Source: Thermoleophilia bacterium
GTDB taxonomy: Bacteria > Actinomycetota > Thermoleophilia > Solirubrobacterales > 70-9
NCBI GenBank assembly: GCA_016649615.1
Contig: JAENXK010000006.1
Location: forward strand, 1-39,958
DNA: 39,958 nt
Direction of reading: 5' to 3'
Notes under the pieces: model-generated
Database searches by the model: none
Told to the model about the DNA's origin: nothing
The model's input: the letters and a program-made list of their open reading frames with translations, nothing else
In this document: in pieces, positions 17,732 to 25,418 of the stretch
How the letters are laid out: every line of letters begins with the position of its first letter
Position numbering within the stretch: the first letter of the stretch is position 1
Position numbers and translations under genes: made by a program

Positions 17732-18714
17732 GTGGATGCTGCGGGAATCCAATCGACTGAATCGGGGCTGTCGGGTCCAATCGCGACTCTGGCCCGTAGC
17801 CAATACGGGGTTGTCTCGAGAAAGCAACTCCTGGAGGCCGGCCTTTCGCCGACGGCAGTGAAGCGCTACGCGCGGAATGGAAGGCTGATCTCACTCTGGG
17901 CGGCGTTTACGCCGCAGGACATGACGTACTTACTCCCCGTGGACGCTGGATGGCAGCGGTACTTGCCGGTGGGCCCGGTTCGGTGCTGTCCCATCGGAGC
18001 GCCGCTGGTCTCTGGGGTCTGATTCATCCGATCAATCGATTGGATGTCACCCGAAATTCAAGCTCTGCTCACCGCCGGGAGCCTCCGGTCGGCTGGAGCA
18101 ACGTGATCCAGCCCAATCTGATCTTCCATCGGACGGGCCATCTGCCGCCTGGAGACATCACGCTTCTCGATCGGATCCCGGTTACCAGTGTGCTTCGAAC
18201 TCTGCCAGATCTCGCCGGCGTCTTCAGCCGGTCCAGGCTTGGATCAGTTGCGAGCGAGGCCGAGCGGCTGGGAATTCTTTCTTTAGACGAGCTTGCGTCG
18301 ATCGTGGAACGAGGGAGAGGCTGGAAGGGGATCGGCGTCCTCCGCGAGCTTGCTGAAGAGTGGAGTCCCGAACAGACTGCGACTCGCTCCGAACTCGAAT
18401 CCGAGTTTCTTGATCTCTGTGCCAGGAGCGCCATACCCGTCCCCAGGGTCAACTCAACAGTCGAGGGATTTGAGGTCGACTGCTCCTGGCCGAGATCGAA
18501 GTTGTTGGTAGAGCTGGACGGATTCGCCTACCACAGCGGTCGGGGCGCTTTCGAGCGGGATCGGCAACGGGACGCTGCACTGCAGCTCTCGGGCCATCGG
18601 GTGCTCCGCCTTACACACCGCATGGTCATCGACCAGCCCGATGAGACGATTCGGCAACTCCGCGGTCTACTCGCGAGCTCCGATGACGCTTCGCCCGTAA
18701 GTGAAGACCGGTAG
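17732..18714 (+). pseudogene. AbiEi-like N-terminal / DUF559 C-terminal protein, frameshifted
   Basis: A roughly 327-residue protein split by one frameshift. The first part (GTG at 17732) encodes an AbiEi-type winged-helix antitoxin-like N-terminus (IATLARSQYGVVSRKQLLEA, then LSPTAVKRYARNGRLISLW). The rest continues in the -1 frame from about 17899 (GGVYAAGHDVLTPRGRWMAA) to the stop at 18714. It contains the DUF559 PD-(D/E)xK/Vsr-like domain: VDCSWP, LLVELDGFAYH, AFERDRQRDAALQLSGHRVLR. Restoring one G in the GGG at 17898-17900 joins the frames. So this is either a recent pseudogene or a homopolymer sequencing error. It is the only gene between two 41-bp direct repeats. Family members are common in actinobacteria; their function is not established. 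Confidence 0.85.
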
Positions 18715-18796
18715 ACGTTTCCGTGCCCGGCCCCCGCGAGGGACCGTCGTCCGGCGTCGTTTAGACATTTTCTCGCCCCCGTCCCTCGCATACTCA

Positions 18797-18837
18797 GTCG
18801 AACTATTCTCACTATGGGCCCTTTTCCGACAGAGAAT
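18797..18837 (+). repeat. 41-bp direct repeat, copy 2
   Basis: Same orientation and length as 17582-17622, with five differences (positions 7, 9, 19, 30, 41), all transitions. The stem 9-14/36-41 is kept by a paired change (ATTCTC / GAGAAT against GTTCTC / GAGAAC). The other stem has one A-C mismatch here. It lies 82 bp after the DUF559 stop and 41 bp before the stop of the convergent small hypothetical gene. Confidence 0.85.
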
Positions 18838-18878
18838 TTCGGAGAGGTGCGGTGGGCGAGCAGGAGAGGTGCGCTGGT

Positions 18879-19226
18879 TCAGTTGGGGCTGGGCTTGTAG
18901 GGCTCGCCCGGGCCCGCCGGATCCGGGCTGTCTCCGGGTGCCGGGCCCTCGGCCGGACGGGGCGCGACGGTCACGTACTCCCTGCCGACCGCCTCGGTCT
19001 CCTCGAGATCGGCTCCGTCGATGTCCCGTGAGCAGATAATCTGGAAGCGGCCGGTGCCGATGTCGGGGTCGCCGACGATCGGCAGGCCCCTGATCTCCCC
19101 CCAGCCCAGGCGTTCGATCTCGAAAGGATTCATCCGGACCTCGGCCGCCGGATAAGGGCAGTTCCGGTTGTGCTGGTCGATCGCCTTCGAGATCGCTTCG
19201 AGGTTCTTCACTTCAGGCTTGCTCAC
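18879..19226 (-). CDS. Conserved-looking small hypothetical protein
   Basis: A 115-residue soluble protein of unknown function. It has an N-terminal helical start (EVKNLEAISKAIDQHNRNC), then a strongly patterned core (MNPFEIERLGWGEIRGLPIV, then GRFQIICSRD) and a Pro/Gly-rich C-terminal tail (about 90-115). The frame is open to 19271, but the residues before VSKPEVKNL are low-complexity, so the GTG at 19226 is preferred. I recognise no catalytic motif. It is convergent with the AbiEi/DUF559 gene. Confidence 0.7.
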   Translation of the reverse strand: MSKPEVKNLEAISKAIDQHNRNCPYPAAEVRMNPFEIERLGWGEIRGLPIVGDPDIGTGRFQIICSRDIDGADLEETEAVGREYVTVAPRPAEGPAPGDSPDPAGPGEPYKPSPN

Positions 19227-19309
19227 ACCCGGAGTATTACCGACCGCGCGACCCGGCCGGAACCCGGGCATCCCGGGCCGGCTGGATCACTCGGAGCGGC
19301 GAAGCGGCG

Positions 19310-20344
19310 CTAACGGTTGGTCCAGACCGTGCCGATGTCGCCGAAACCGAGATCGTTGCGGGTGGCTGCGGTCAGGTCGAATTCACGGCCGGCCACATAC
19401 GGACCGCGGTCGACGACACGGGTGGTCACCGTGCGGTTGCCATAGCGGAGGGTCACCTTGCTGCCGCAGGGCAGGGTCTTGTGAGCCACGCCCCTGGTCG
19501 AGGGCGAGAGCGAGCCGCCACAGGCCAGCGCTCCGCCATAGAGGCCGGGTCCGTAGTAGGAAGCGTGAGTCGGGCGAAGCCCGACCAGCCTGATTCTGCG
19601 GCTGCGGTCACCTCTGGCGACCCGGTTCGAGGCCGCCGACACCGAGATTCGGAAGTTGCCCGATTGCCGGGGTGACCACTTCAGCCGGAATTTGCCGCGG
19701 GCGTTGGCACGAGTCCGCAGGATCCGCTGCCCCGCCCCGGAGACCCTGACCGTGACCTTGCGTGCCCCTCTGGGCAGGACCGTTCCACCGATCCGGACCT
19801 TGTCGCCGAGGTTGACGAGGCGGCGCACCGGACCGACCTTGAGCCGGCTGCGCACGGCAAGGGACTTGACCGCCGAATCGCGGTTGCCCACGACTTCGAC
19901 CCTGATCCGTCCGTTCTTTGCCGCTCTGATGCGGGTCCGGTAGCGACCCTTGCGATCGGCCCTGACCGTTTTCAGCCGTTGCCACCGCGAGCCGCCGCTC
20001 CGCTGGAAGAACAGCCTGACCCTGGTCCGCCGGGCGAGGCCGCTGCGGCCCCTGACCGTTACCTTCGAGCCGTAGCGGGCCGTCCGGGGGGAGATCCTGA
20101 CCTTCACCGGACCGGTCCTCTTTGCCGGGGTCCTCTCCGCCTGAGTTACGGGGGTGCTGTCCGGGGTGAGTACGGGGTCGGATTCGCCACCGGCGGGCGG
20201 CGAGGTCTCCGTGGTTTCCGGCTGGTCTGTCGCTGCGACCGGTTGCCCGGCCGGTGCCGCGATCGCGGCCGGAGCGAAAGAGAGCACGCTGACGGCGCAG
20301 AGCATTGTTGCTCCGGACCTGGTGGTCCAGTTGAAAAACTTCAC
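19310..20344 (-). CDS. Secreted RlpA-like double-psi beta-barrel cell-wall protein
   Basis: A 344-residue exported protein. A signal peptide covers about 1-29 (hydrophobic SGATMLCAVSVLSFAPAAIA, cut near IAA-PAG). A Thr/Pro-rich linker runs to about 78. Two very basic beta-sandwich repeats follow at about 79-167 and 168-257, each of a VRISPRTARYGSKVTVRG / VGPVRRLVNLGDKVRIGG type. The C-terminal RlpA/DPBB domain (259-344) contains ASYYGPGLYGG, CGSKVTLRYGNRTVTTRVVD, DRGPYV and EFDLT. RlpA-type domains act as lytic transglycosylases or bind peptidoglycan; activity here is inferred. The GTG start is fixed by AAGGAGA 6 bp upstream. A c-di-AMP riboswitch lies in the leader. Confidence 0.88.
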   Translation of the reverse strand: MKFFNWTTRSGATMLCAVSVLSFAPAAIAAPAGQPVAATDQPETTETSPPAGGESDPVLTPDSTPVTQAERTPAKRTGPVKVRISPRTARYGSKVTVRGRSGLARRTRVRLFFQRSGGSRWQRLKTVRADRKGRYRTRIRAAKNGRIRVEVVGNRDSAVKSLAVRSRLKVGPVRRLVNLGDKVRIGGTVLPRGARKVTVRVSGAGQRILRTRANARGKFRLKWSPRQSGNFRISVSAASNRVARGDRSRRIRLVGLRPTHASYYGPGLYGGALACGGSLSPSTRGVAHKTLPCGSKVTLRYGNRTVTTRVVDRGPYVAGREFDLTAATRNDLGFGDIGTVWTNR

Positions 20345-20350
20345 TTTGGG

Positions 20351-20357
20351 TCTCCTT
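20351..20357 (-). promoter_or_regulatory. Ribosome-binding site directly below the riboswitch
   Basis: AAGGAGA on the minus strand lies 6 bp before the GTG of the RlpA-like gene and only 3 bp after the 3' arm of the riboswitch P1 helix. Ligand-dependent folding could therefore affect translation as well as transcription. Confidence 0.75.
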
Positions 20358-20360
20358 GTC

Positions 20361-20506
20361 AACGCCTGCGGGGTTAGCTGACGGGCTCGCACCGGCCTCA
20401 CCTGGCCTGCGCTATCAGCGGATCACCGCGGAATTCGCCCCGTGCGGCCCGGCTATGCCGGTCGCGTTGGGTCCCCCGTCCACCGCTATTCCGGTGGTTC
20501 GGCGTT
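20361..20506 (-). ncRNA. Cyclic di-AMP (ydaO-yuaA) riboswitch
   Basis: The minus-strand leader carries the ydaO-yuaA landmarks in order. The 5' P1 arm is AACGCC (20506-20501), followed by GAACC, GGGGGACCCA (20478-20469) and GGGGCGAATTCC. The 3' hallmark GTCAGCTAACCCCGCAGGCG follows (20382-20363), and its GGCGTT closes P1. The element is about 146 nt and lies just before the ribosome-binding site of a secreted RlpA-like wall protein. This class senses c-di-AMP and normally lowers expression of wall-remodelling and osmotic genes in actinobacteria. Identification is by motif recall; a covariance search was not run. Confidence 0.9.
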
Positions 20507-20658
20507 TATGAGTGTTTTGTTAGCAAGTGGACATATTGGTCGAGCTGAGGCGGTCTGGGTGTGCGTCGGCTCACAGAGCAGGATTTCGCCCAGATCAGCA
20601 GTCTTGGTGTGAAATGACGTGGTCTGCCCCGGAGCCGGTGCATTCCGGGAGGCGGAGG
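20507..20658. other. Divergent promoter region between riboswitch and nadE
   Basis: This 152-bp stretch separates the riboswitch leader from nadE and must hold the promoters of both transcripts. The part next to the riboswitch is AT-richer than its surroundings (20506-20540), as expected for a promoter. I cannot assign a -35/-10 pair with usual spacing on either strand. Confidence 0.4.
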
Positions 20659-22290
20659 GTGAATACTGGAGACGTGCCCGGTATTCCGAAAACCGCACTG
20701 GCCCAGATCAATCCGACCGTCGGCGACCTCGATGGAAACGCCGCCCTGATCGCTGACTGGACCGAAAAAGCCCGGCTCGCCGGGGCCGAGCTGGTGATAT
20801 TCCCGGAACTGGCCCTGACCGGATACCCGGCCGAGGATCTTTATCTACGGCCCGACTTCATTGCCGCCGGCTTCAGCAGCCTCGAGGAGCTGGCCGCCGG
20901 GGTCGGCGATATCACCGCGCTTGTCGGTTTCGCTGACCCGGTGGAGGATCCCGTCGGGCAGGCGATCGCCGCCAATGCTGTCGCCGTCCTCAGGGGGGGC
21001 GAGATCAGGGCGATTTACCACAAGCGGATCCTCCCCAATTACGGCGTGTTCGACGAGTACCGCACCTTTCGGGACGGACCGGCTCCACTGGTTACCCCGG
21101 TCAGCGGTCATTCGGTCGGGCTCACGGTCTGTGAAGACTGCTGGGATCCCGATTCCCCGGTGGCCTCGAACCTGGCACCGGGGGCCGACCTGATCGCGAA
21201 CCTTTCGGCTTCCCCCTACCACCACGGCAGGAGTCGGGACCGCGAGGAGAACTTCCGCCGGGTCGCCCTGGCGGAGGGGCGGCCCGTTGCGATGGTAAAT
21301 GCGGTCGGGGGCCAGGACGAGTTGATCTTCGACGGTGGCAGTGTCCTGCTCGCCGGCGACGGGACCGTGCTGGCCCGGGCCGGACAGTTCAGTGAGGATC
21401 TCGTGATCTGCGACCGGGGCGGCAGTCCGGCTCCCCCTCTGGGGGACACAGCCGAGGTTTACTCCGCGCTGGACACCGGCCTTCGCGACTACGTGGTGAA
21501 GAACGGCTTCGGACACGTCGGTCTCGGGCTCTCCGGGGGGATCGATTCGGCCCTGGTCGCGGCGCTCGCCGTGGACGCACTCGGCCCGGAAAAAGTCAGT
21601 TGTGTGGTCATGCCCTCCCCCCACTCCGGGGTTGAAACCCAGGAAGATGCGCGTGAAATGACCAGCAGGCTCGGGGTTGAGCTGATCGAGATTCCGATCG
21701 AGGGGCCGATGGCCGCGTTCGACAGGCTTCTCGGGCCGGACGCGAAAGGAGTGGCTGCCGAGAACCTCCAGGCACGGATCAGGGGCAACCTGATGATGGC
21801 GCTCTCCAACAGCCGTGGCTGGCTGGTCCTGACGACGGCCAACAAGAGTGAGACATCGGTTGGGTACTCGACCCTCTACGGAGACATGGCCGGCGGTCTG
21901 GCTCCGATCAAGGACGTCCCCAAGACCCTGGTTTACGAACTCTGCCGTTTCCGCAACCAGACGGCACCGGTGATCCCCGAAACGATCATCTCCCGGCCTC
22001 CGACTGCCGAGCTCAGGCCGGACCAGAAAGACAGCGACTCGCTACCGCCCTACGACACTCTTGACCGGATCCTCAGGCAGTACGTCGAGGAAGACCGGGG
22101 ACCGGCCGAAATCGCCGCCTCCGGGGAGGATCCTGTGGTGGTGGCGGAGATAGTGGCGCTTGTGGACCGGGCCGAGTACAAACGGCGTCAGTCTCCGCCC
22201 GGGCTGCGAATAACCCCCAAGGGGTTCGGGCGTGATCGCCGGATGCCGATCACCAATCGCTACCGGCCGTGGCAGGCCGGATCCCGGTAG
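20659..22290 (+). CDS. nadE: Glutamine-dependent NAD+ synthetase
   Basis: A 543-residue two-domain enzyme that amidates deamido-NAD+ to NAD+ using glutamine and ATP. The N-terminal nitrilase-type glutaminase has its triad Glu50 (IFPELALTGYP), Lys122 (YHKRILPNYGVFDE) and Cys158 (VCEDCWDP). The C-terminal synthetase domain has the PP-loop SGGIDS (292-297) and the SKTSV-like substrate segment TTANKSETSVGYSTLYGD. The frame opens at 20527, but the GTG at 20659 is chosen because GGGAGG sits 6 bp upstream and homology begins right after it (KTALAQINPTVGDLDGN). It is convergent with the thioesterase. Confidence 0.95.
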   Translation: MNTGDVPGIPKTALAQINPTVGDLDGNAALIADWTEKARLAGAELVIFPELALTGYPAEDLYLRPDFIAAGFSSLEELAAGVGDITALVGFADPVEDPVGQAIAANAVAVLRGGEIRAIYHKRILPNYGVFDEYRTFRDGPAPLVTPVSGHSVGLTVCEDCWDPDSPVASNLAPGADLIANLSASPYHHGRSRDREENFRRVALAEGRPVAMVNAVGGQDELIFDGGSVLLAGDGTVLARAGQFSEDLVICDRGGSPAPPLGDTAEVYSALDTGLRDYVVKNGFGHVGLGLSGGIDSALVAALAVDALGPEKVSCVVMPSPHSGVETQEDAREMTSRLGVELIEIPIEGPMAAFDRLLGPDAKGVAAENLQARIRGNLMMALSNSRGWLVLTTANKSETSVGYSTLYGDMAGGLAPIKDVPKTLVYELCRFRNQTAPVIPETIISRPPTAELRPDQKDSDSLPPYDTLDRILRQYVEEDRGPAEIAASGEDPVVVAEIVALVDRAEYKRRQSPPGLRITPKGFGRDRRMPITNRYRPWQAGSR

Positions 22291-22304
22291 CTGGGTACCG
22301 CTGC

Positions 22305-22733
22305 CTAGCCTCCCGAGAGAGAGCTCAGGTCGACGCCTTCCGGGGCGTCACGGATCGCCGTGGTCATCTGCGCGGTCGCGCAGACCCGGCCTTCGGGGTC
22401 CAGTACCTCTGCCTGCCATACCCAGGTCATGCGGCCCCGGTGGACCGCCCTGGCCCGAACCTCGATCGTGCCGTCGCTGATCGGCCGCAGAAAACTGACC
22501 GAGATGTTCTGACCCATCGAAACCCGGTTGTCGGGAAGCACGGCCCTGGCACAGGTCCGCGAGCAGATGCTCTCGATCAGGCTCACCATGACACCGCCGT
22601 GCATGATGCCCATCGGCTGCCGGTGATCGTCTGTCATGGTGAGACGGACACGGGCGTCGTCCGGGTCGTCCGAGATCCATTCGGAACCGATCAGAGCGTC
22701 GAAAGGCGAGTTGGGAAGGCTTACCTCAGGCAT
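22305..22733 (-). CDS. PaaI-family hotdog thioesterase
   Basis: A 142-residue hotdog-fold acyl-CoA thioesterase. The family motif MGIMHGGVMVSLIES (HGG turn followed by the long helix) and the later strand pattern (NISVSFLRPISDGTIEVRARAVHRG) fit PaaI/YdiI-type enzymes that hydrolyse aryl- or acyl-CoA. The substrate is unknown. The ATG at 22733 has a TATGAT hexamer 9 bp upstream on the same strand, a possible -10. It shares a 35-bp divergent spacer with the membrane HTH gene. Confidence 0.88.
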   Translation of the reverse strand: MPEVSLPNSPFDALIGSEWISDDPDDARVRLTMTDDHRQPMGIMHGGVMVSLIESICSRTCARAVLPDNRVSMGQNISVSFLRPISDGTIEVRARAVHRGRMTWVWQAEVLDPEGRVCATAQMTTAIRDAPEGVDLSSLSGG

Positions 22734-22768
22734 CCGTTGACCATCATAAACGCATAGGGTTCCCCTCC

Positions 22769-23794
22769 ATGGCGCTGACCGAAGACAGCCGCGTCCTGCT
22801 CCAGCTGCTGCTGGGCCGGGGCAAGAGTTACGGCGACATCTCCGGCCTGCTCGGAGTAGACCGGGAAGAGGTCCGCCGGCGTGCCCACGACGCTCTCACC
22901 GAGATCAACGGAAGCGACCCTGATCGCGATGCAAACCTGACCGACTACCTGCTCGGCCAGGCGGATCCGATCGAGCGGGCCGACGTCGCCCGCCGGATCG
23001 CCGATGATCCGCAGACGGCCGACACCGCGTCTTCTCTGGCCGATCAACTCAGGTTGCTGGTGCCGGATGCCGATCTGCCGAGACAGGTATCGGGCGGCGG
23101 CTCAGCCGGCAAGGCCGCTTCCCGGCGGAGCCGGTCGGGATCCGGGTCGGGCAGCGGGAAGTCGAGCGAAGGGAGCCGGCCGAGCCGGTCCTTTACGGGT
23201 TCCCTGGAGGCTCCCCAGCGCCGGCTGATCGCCCTGATCCTTGCCGCCGGCCTGCTGGTGGTTGTCCTGATCCTGCTGGTGACGGGGGTCTTCGGGGGCG
23301 GAGACGACAGCGGCAACGGCACCGAGCCGGCCCCGACCACTGCGGTCCTCAAGCCGGTGTCAGATGAGACCGGACGGGGCAAGGTCGTGTTCGGCTTCAG
23401 TGGCGCGAATCTTGCCGCCAACATCGACCTGACCGAACTCCAGCCGACCGGGGAAGGCGAGAGCTACGCACTCTGGCTTTTCGGATCGGCCGGCGCTTTC
23501 CCGATAAACCAGAGCCAGGTTGACGACTCGGGCACGATCACCGGTCAGATTCAGCTCAATGAGGCCGTGATCTGCCTGATCGCAGCCGACGTATTTCCCG
23601 AGATGCGGCTCTCGCGGGTCGACGACGCGGAGCTGGAACGGCTGATCAGACAGTCCCAGCAGGCGAACAACGGCAACGGTGAGGTTCCCCGATACTCGGG
23701 CGCCACGGTGATGAAGGGCCTGATATCGATGCCTCAGGACGCCAAGGAGCAGATCGTCAATACCTGTACTGCCGCCGGATCAACCGGGCAGTAG
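22769..23794 (+). CDS. Membrane-anchored HTH protein with RskA-like outer domain
   Basis: A 341-residue single-pass protein. Residues 5-48 resemble a sigma region 4 helix-turn-helix (LLLGRGKSYGDISGLLGVD, then EEVRRRAHDALTEIN). Residues 55-103 are a helical segment (DYLLGQADPIERADVARR), followed by a Ser/Gly/Arg-rich linker (104-150) and one TM helix (about 153-174). The extracytoplasmic domain contains ESYALWLFGSAGAFPINQS, similar in pattern to the anti-sigma-K (RskA) C-terminal domain. It may be a membrane-linked regulator, but no cognate sigma gene is adjacent. No Shine-Dalgarno is seen before the ATG; a TAGGGT box 8 bp upstream could give a leaderless mRNA. Its 3' end overlaps the convergent flavoprotein gene by 15 bp. 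Confidence 0.75.
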   Translation: MALTEDSRVLLQLLLGRGKSYGDISGLLGVDREEVRRRAHDALTEINGSDPDRDANLTDYLLGQADPIERADVARRIADDPQTADTASSLADQLRLLVPDADLPRQVSGGGSAGKAASRRSRSGSGSGSGKSSEGSRPSRSFTGSLEAPQRRLIALILAAGLLVVVLILLVTGVFGGGDDSGNGTEPAPTTAVLKPVSDETGRGKVVFGFSGANLAANIDLTELQPTGEGESYALWLFGSAGAFPINQSQVDDSGTITGQIQLNEAVICLIAADVFPEMRLSRVDDAELERLIRQSQQANNGNGEVPRYSGATVMKGLISMPQDAKEQIVNTCTAAGSTGQ

Positions 23795-25417
23795 CGGCGG
23801 GAGCAGCTTTCCCGGATTCATGATTCCTTCCGGGTCCAGTCCGGCCTTGACCCCGGCTATTGCTTCGAGTCCCAGTTCACCGATTTCCCCTGCCAGCCAG
23901 GGAGCGTGGTCGCGCCCGGTCGCGTGATGATGGGACAGGGTGCCTCCGGCCCGCCGGATGGCCTCGACCGCGGCGCTCTTGACGATCGGCCAGGACACGA
24001 TCCCGCCCGAGCTGCCCGGTGAAGAGATCACGGTGAAATAGAGCGACGCTCCATCGGGGTAGGCGTGGGACAGGTGACACATCACGATCCCTTTCATGCC
24101 GCATGACGCCATCGCTGAGCGGATCGCGGCTGCCGTCTCGCCATAGAGCGACGCGTGCGCGCTCCATTGGTGGGCCGTTTCCAGGGTTTCGACGACGACC
24201 CCGCGGTCGAGCAGGGCTTCGCGCAGGTAGGGCCCGTGATAGCGGCCCTTCACCCAGCCCCGGCCGACGCTCTGGCCGAGCCGGATCGCCCCGCCCTTTC
24301 GCAGCGCGCTGATGGTGCGTGCCCTCTGCCGGCGTACTTCTTCGCCGGTGCCTTCGAAGCCGACGATGATCAAAGATCCGCCGGAGCGTCCCCGCAATTT
24401 GAGATAGCGCCGGAAAAGCGCGCCGGCGGGGCCGGACGGGGTCGAGGTGGCCACCGAGACTTCGGTCTCCTGTTCGTCCGATACGCGGGCCACGGTCGGC
24501 AGTCCGCCGGACTGGGCCAGGCTCCGGATTATCGAGTTGCCGGCGTCGAAGCTCTCGGCGATCCAGCCTTCGTAGCGCCGGACCTCGGGTGCCGGCCTGA
24601 CCCGGACCCCCAGATCCGGGATTACCCCGAAAATCCCCTCCGAGCCGATGATCAGCTCCCTCATGGAGGGGCCGATCGAAGAATGCGGGGTGGCCAGGGT
24701 CGAAAGCTCTCCCGACGGAGAAACCAGCCGCACCGAGCTGACCAGAGAATCGAAGCGACCGTAGCCACAGGAGGCCTGCCCGGCGGACCGCGTGGCGGCG
24801 AAGCCGCCGATGGTCGCGTACTCGAACGACTGCGGGAAATGGCCCAGGGTGAAACCTTCGGCCGCGAGCAGACCTTCGGCCTCCGGTCCGCGGAGCCCGG
24901 CGCCGAGCCGGGCGGTCATCGAAACCCGGTCGACCTCGAACCGCCGGAGGTTGCCCAGATCCAGGCTGATCAGGCGGTCGAAGCGACCCCTGACCGGGGC
25001 CACGCCGCCGACCACGCTGGTTCCACCCCCGAACGGGACTACAGCTATCCCCTCGTTCGAGCAGATCTCGAGCAGGGGTGCGATCGTCTCCGCCGAGGCC
25101 GGTTCGATCACCGCGTCGGGCGCCTGGTCCAGTTCGCCGGAACGCAGCCGGAGGAGGTCCAGAAGACTCTGGCCGGCAGCGTGGCGAACCCGGTCCTCGT
25201 GGCCGGTATGTACGTTTTCGGAGCCGACGAGGTCGGCCAGCGAATCGGGCAGCGGTGCAGGCGGCAGCAGGCTGATCGACTCCAGTGAGGGCGGCTCGGG
25301 CGCCACGTCGGGCAGGATTTCGCGCTCCCGCATCATCGACTCGCCCCCCGGGGCCAGAGCGGCGACTTCTTCCGGGTCGCCCCAGCCCCACCAGCGGGTA
25401 TCACGACGCAGGCCCAT
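23780..25417 (-). CDS. FAD-linked oxidase, alkyl-dihydroxyacetonephosphate synthase-like
   Basis: A 545-residue flavoprotein of the VAO/PCMH superfamily. The FAD-binding PP-loop is PFGGGTSVVGGV (128-139), followed by GHFPQSFEYATIGGFAATRS. The FAD-oxidase C-terminal domain ends with LSHHHATGRDHAPWL and LDPEGIMNPGKL. The N-terminal RRDTRWWGWGDP and the HHH/RDH motif are typical of alkyl-DHAP synthase, which exchanges the acyl group of acyl-DHAP for a fatty alcohol to start ether-lipid synthesis. Bacterial members are not all proven to do this. It is followed by the membrane HTH gene in opposite orientation, and its start lies 1 bp after an SRPBCC gene. Confidence 0.87.
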   Translation of the reverse strand: MGLRRDTRWWGWGDPEEVAALAPGGESMMREREILPDVAPEPPSLESISLLPPAPLPDSLADLVGSENVHTGHEDRVRHAAGQSLLDLLRLRSGELDQAPDAVIEPASAETIAPLLEICSNEGIAVVPFGGGTSVVGGVAPVRGRFDRLISLDLGNLRRFEVDRVSMTARLGAGLRGPEAEGLLAAEGFTLGHFPQSFEYATIGGFAATRSAGQASCGYGRFDSLVSSVRLVSPSGELSTLATPHSSIGPSMRELIIGSEGIFGVIPDLGVRVRPAPEVRRYEGWIAESFDAGNSIIRSLAQSGGLPTVARVSDEQETEVSVATSTPSGPAGALFRRYLKLRGRSGGSLIIVGFEGTGEEVRRQRARTISALRKGGAIRLGQSVGRGWVKGRYHGPYLREALLDRGVVVETLETAHQWSAHASLYGETAAAIRSAMASCGMKGIVMCHLSHAYPDGASLYFTVISSPGSSGGIVSWPIVKSAAVEAIRRAGGTLSHHHATGRDHAPWLAGEIGELGLEAIAGVKAGLDPEGIMNPGKLLPPLLPG

Positions 25418-25418
25418 C

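Noticed and set aside
20527-20658. 44-residue upstream extension of NadE
   Set aside because: Homology begins after 20659 and a good Shine-Dalgarno precedes the GTG there.
23877-25391. 504-codon minus-strand frame within the flavoprotein gene
   Set aside because: Arg/Gly/Pro shadow of the alkyl-DHAP-synthase-like gene, whose FAD motifs are in the other frame.
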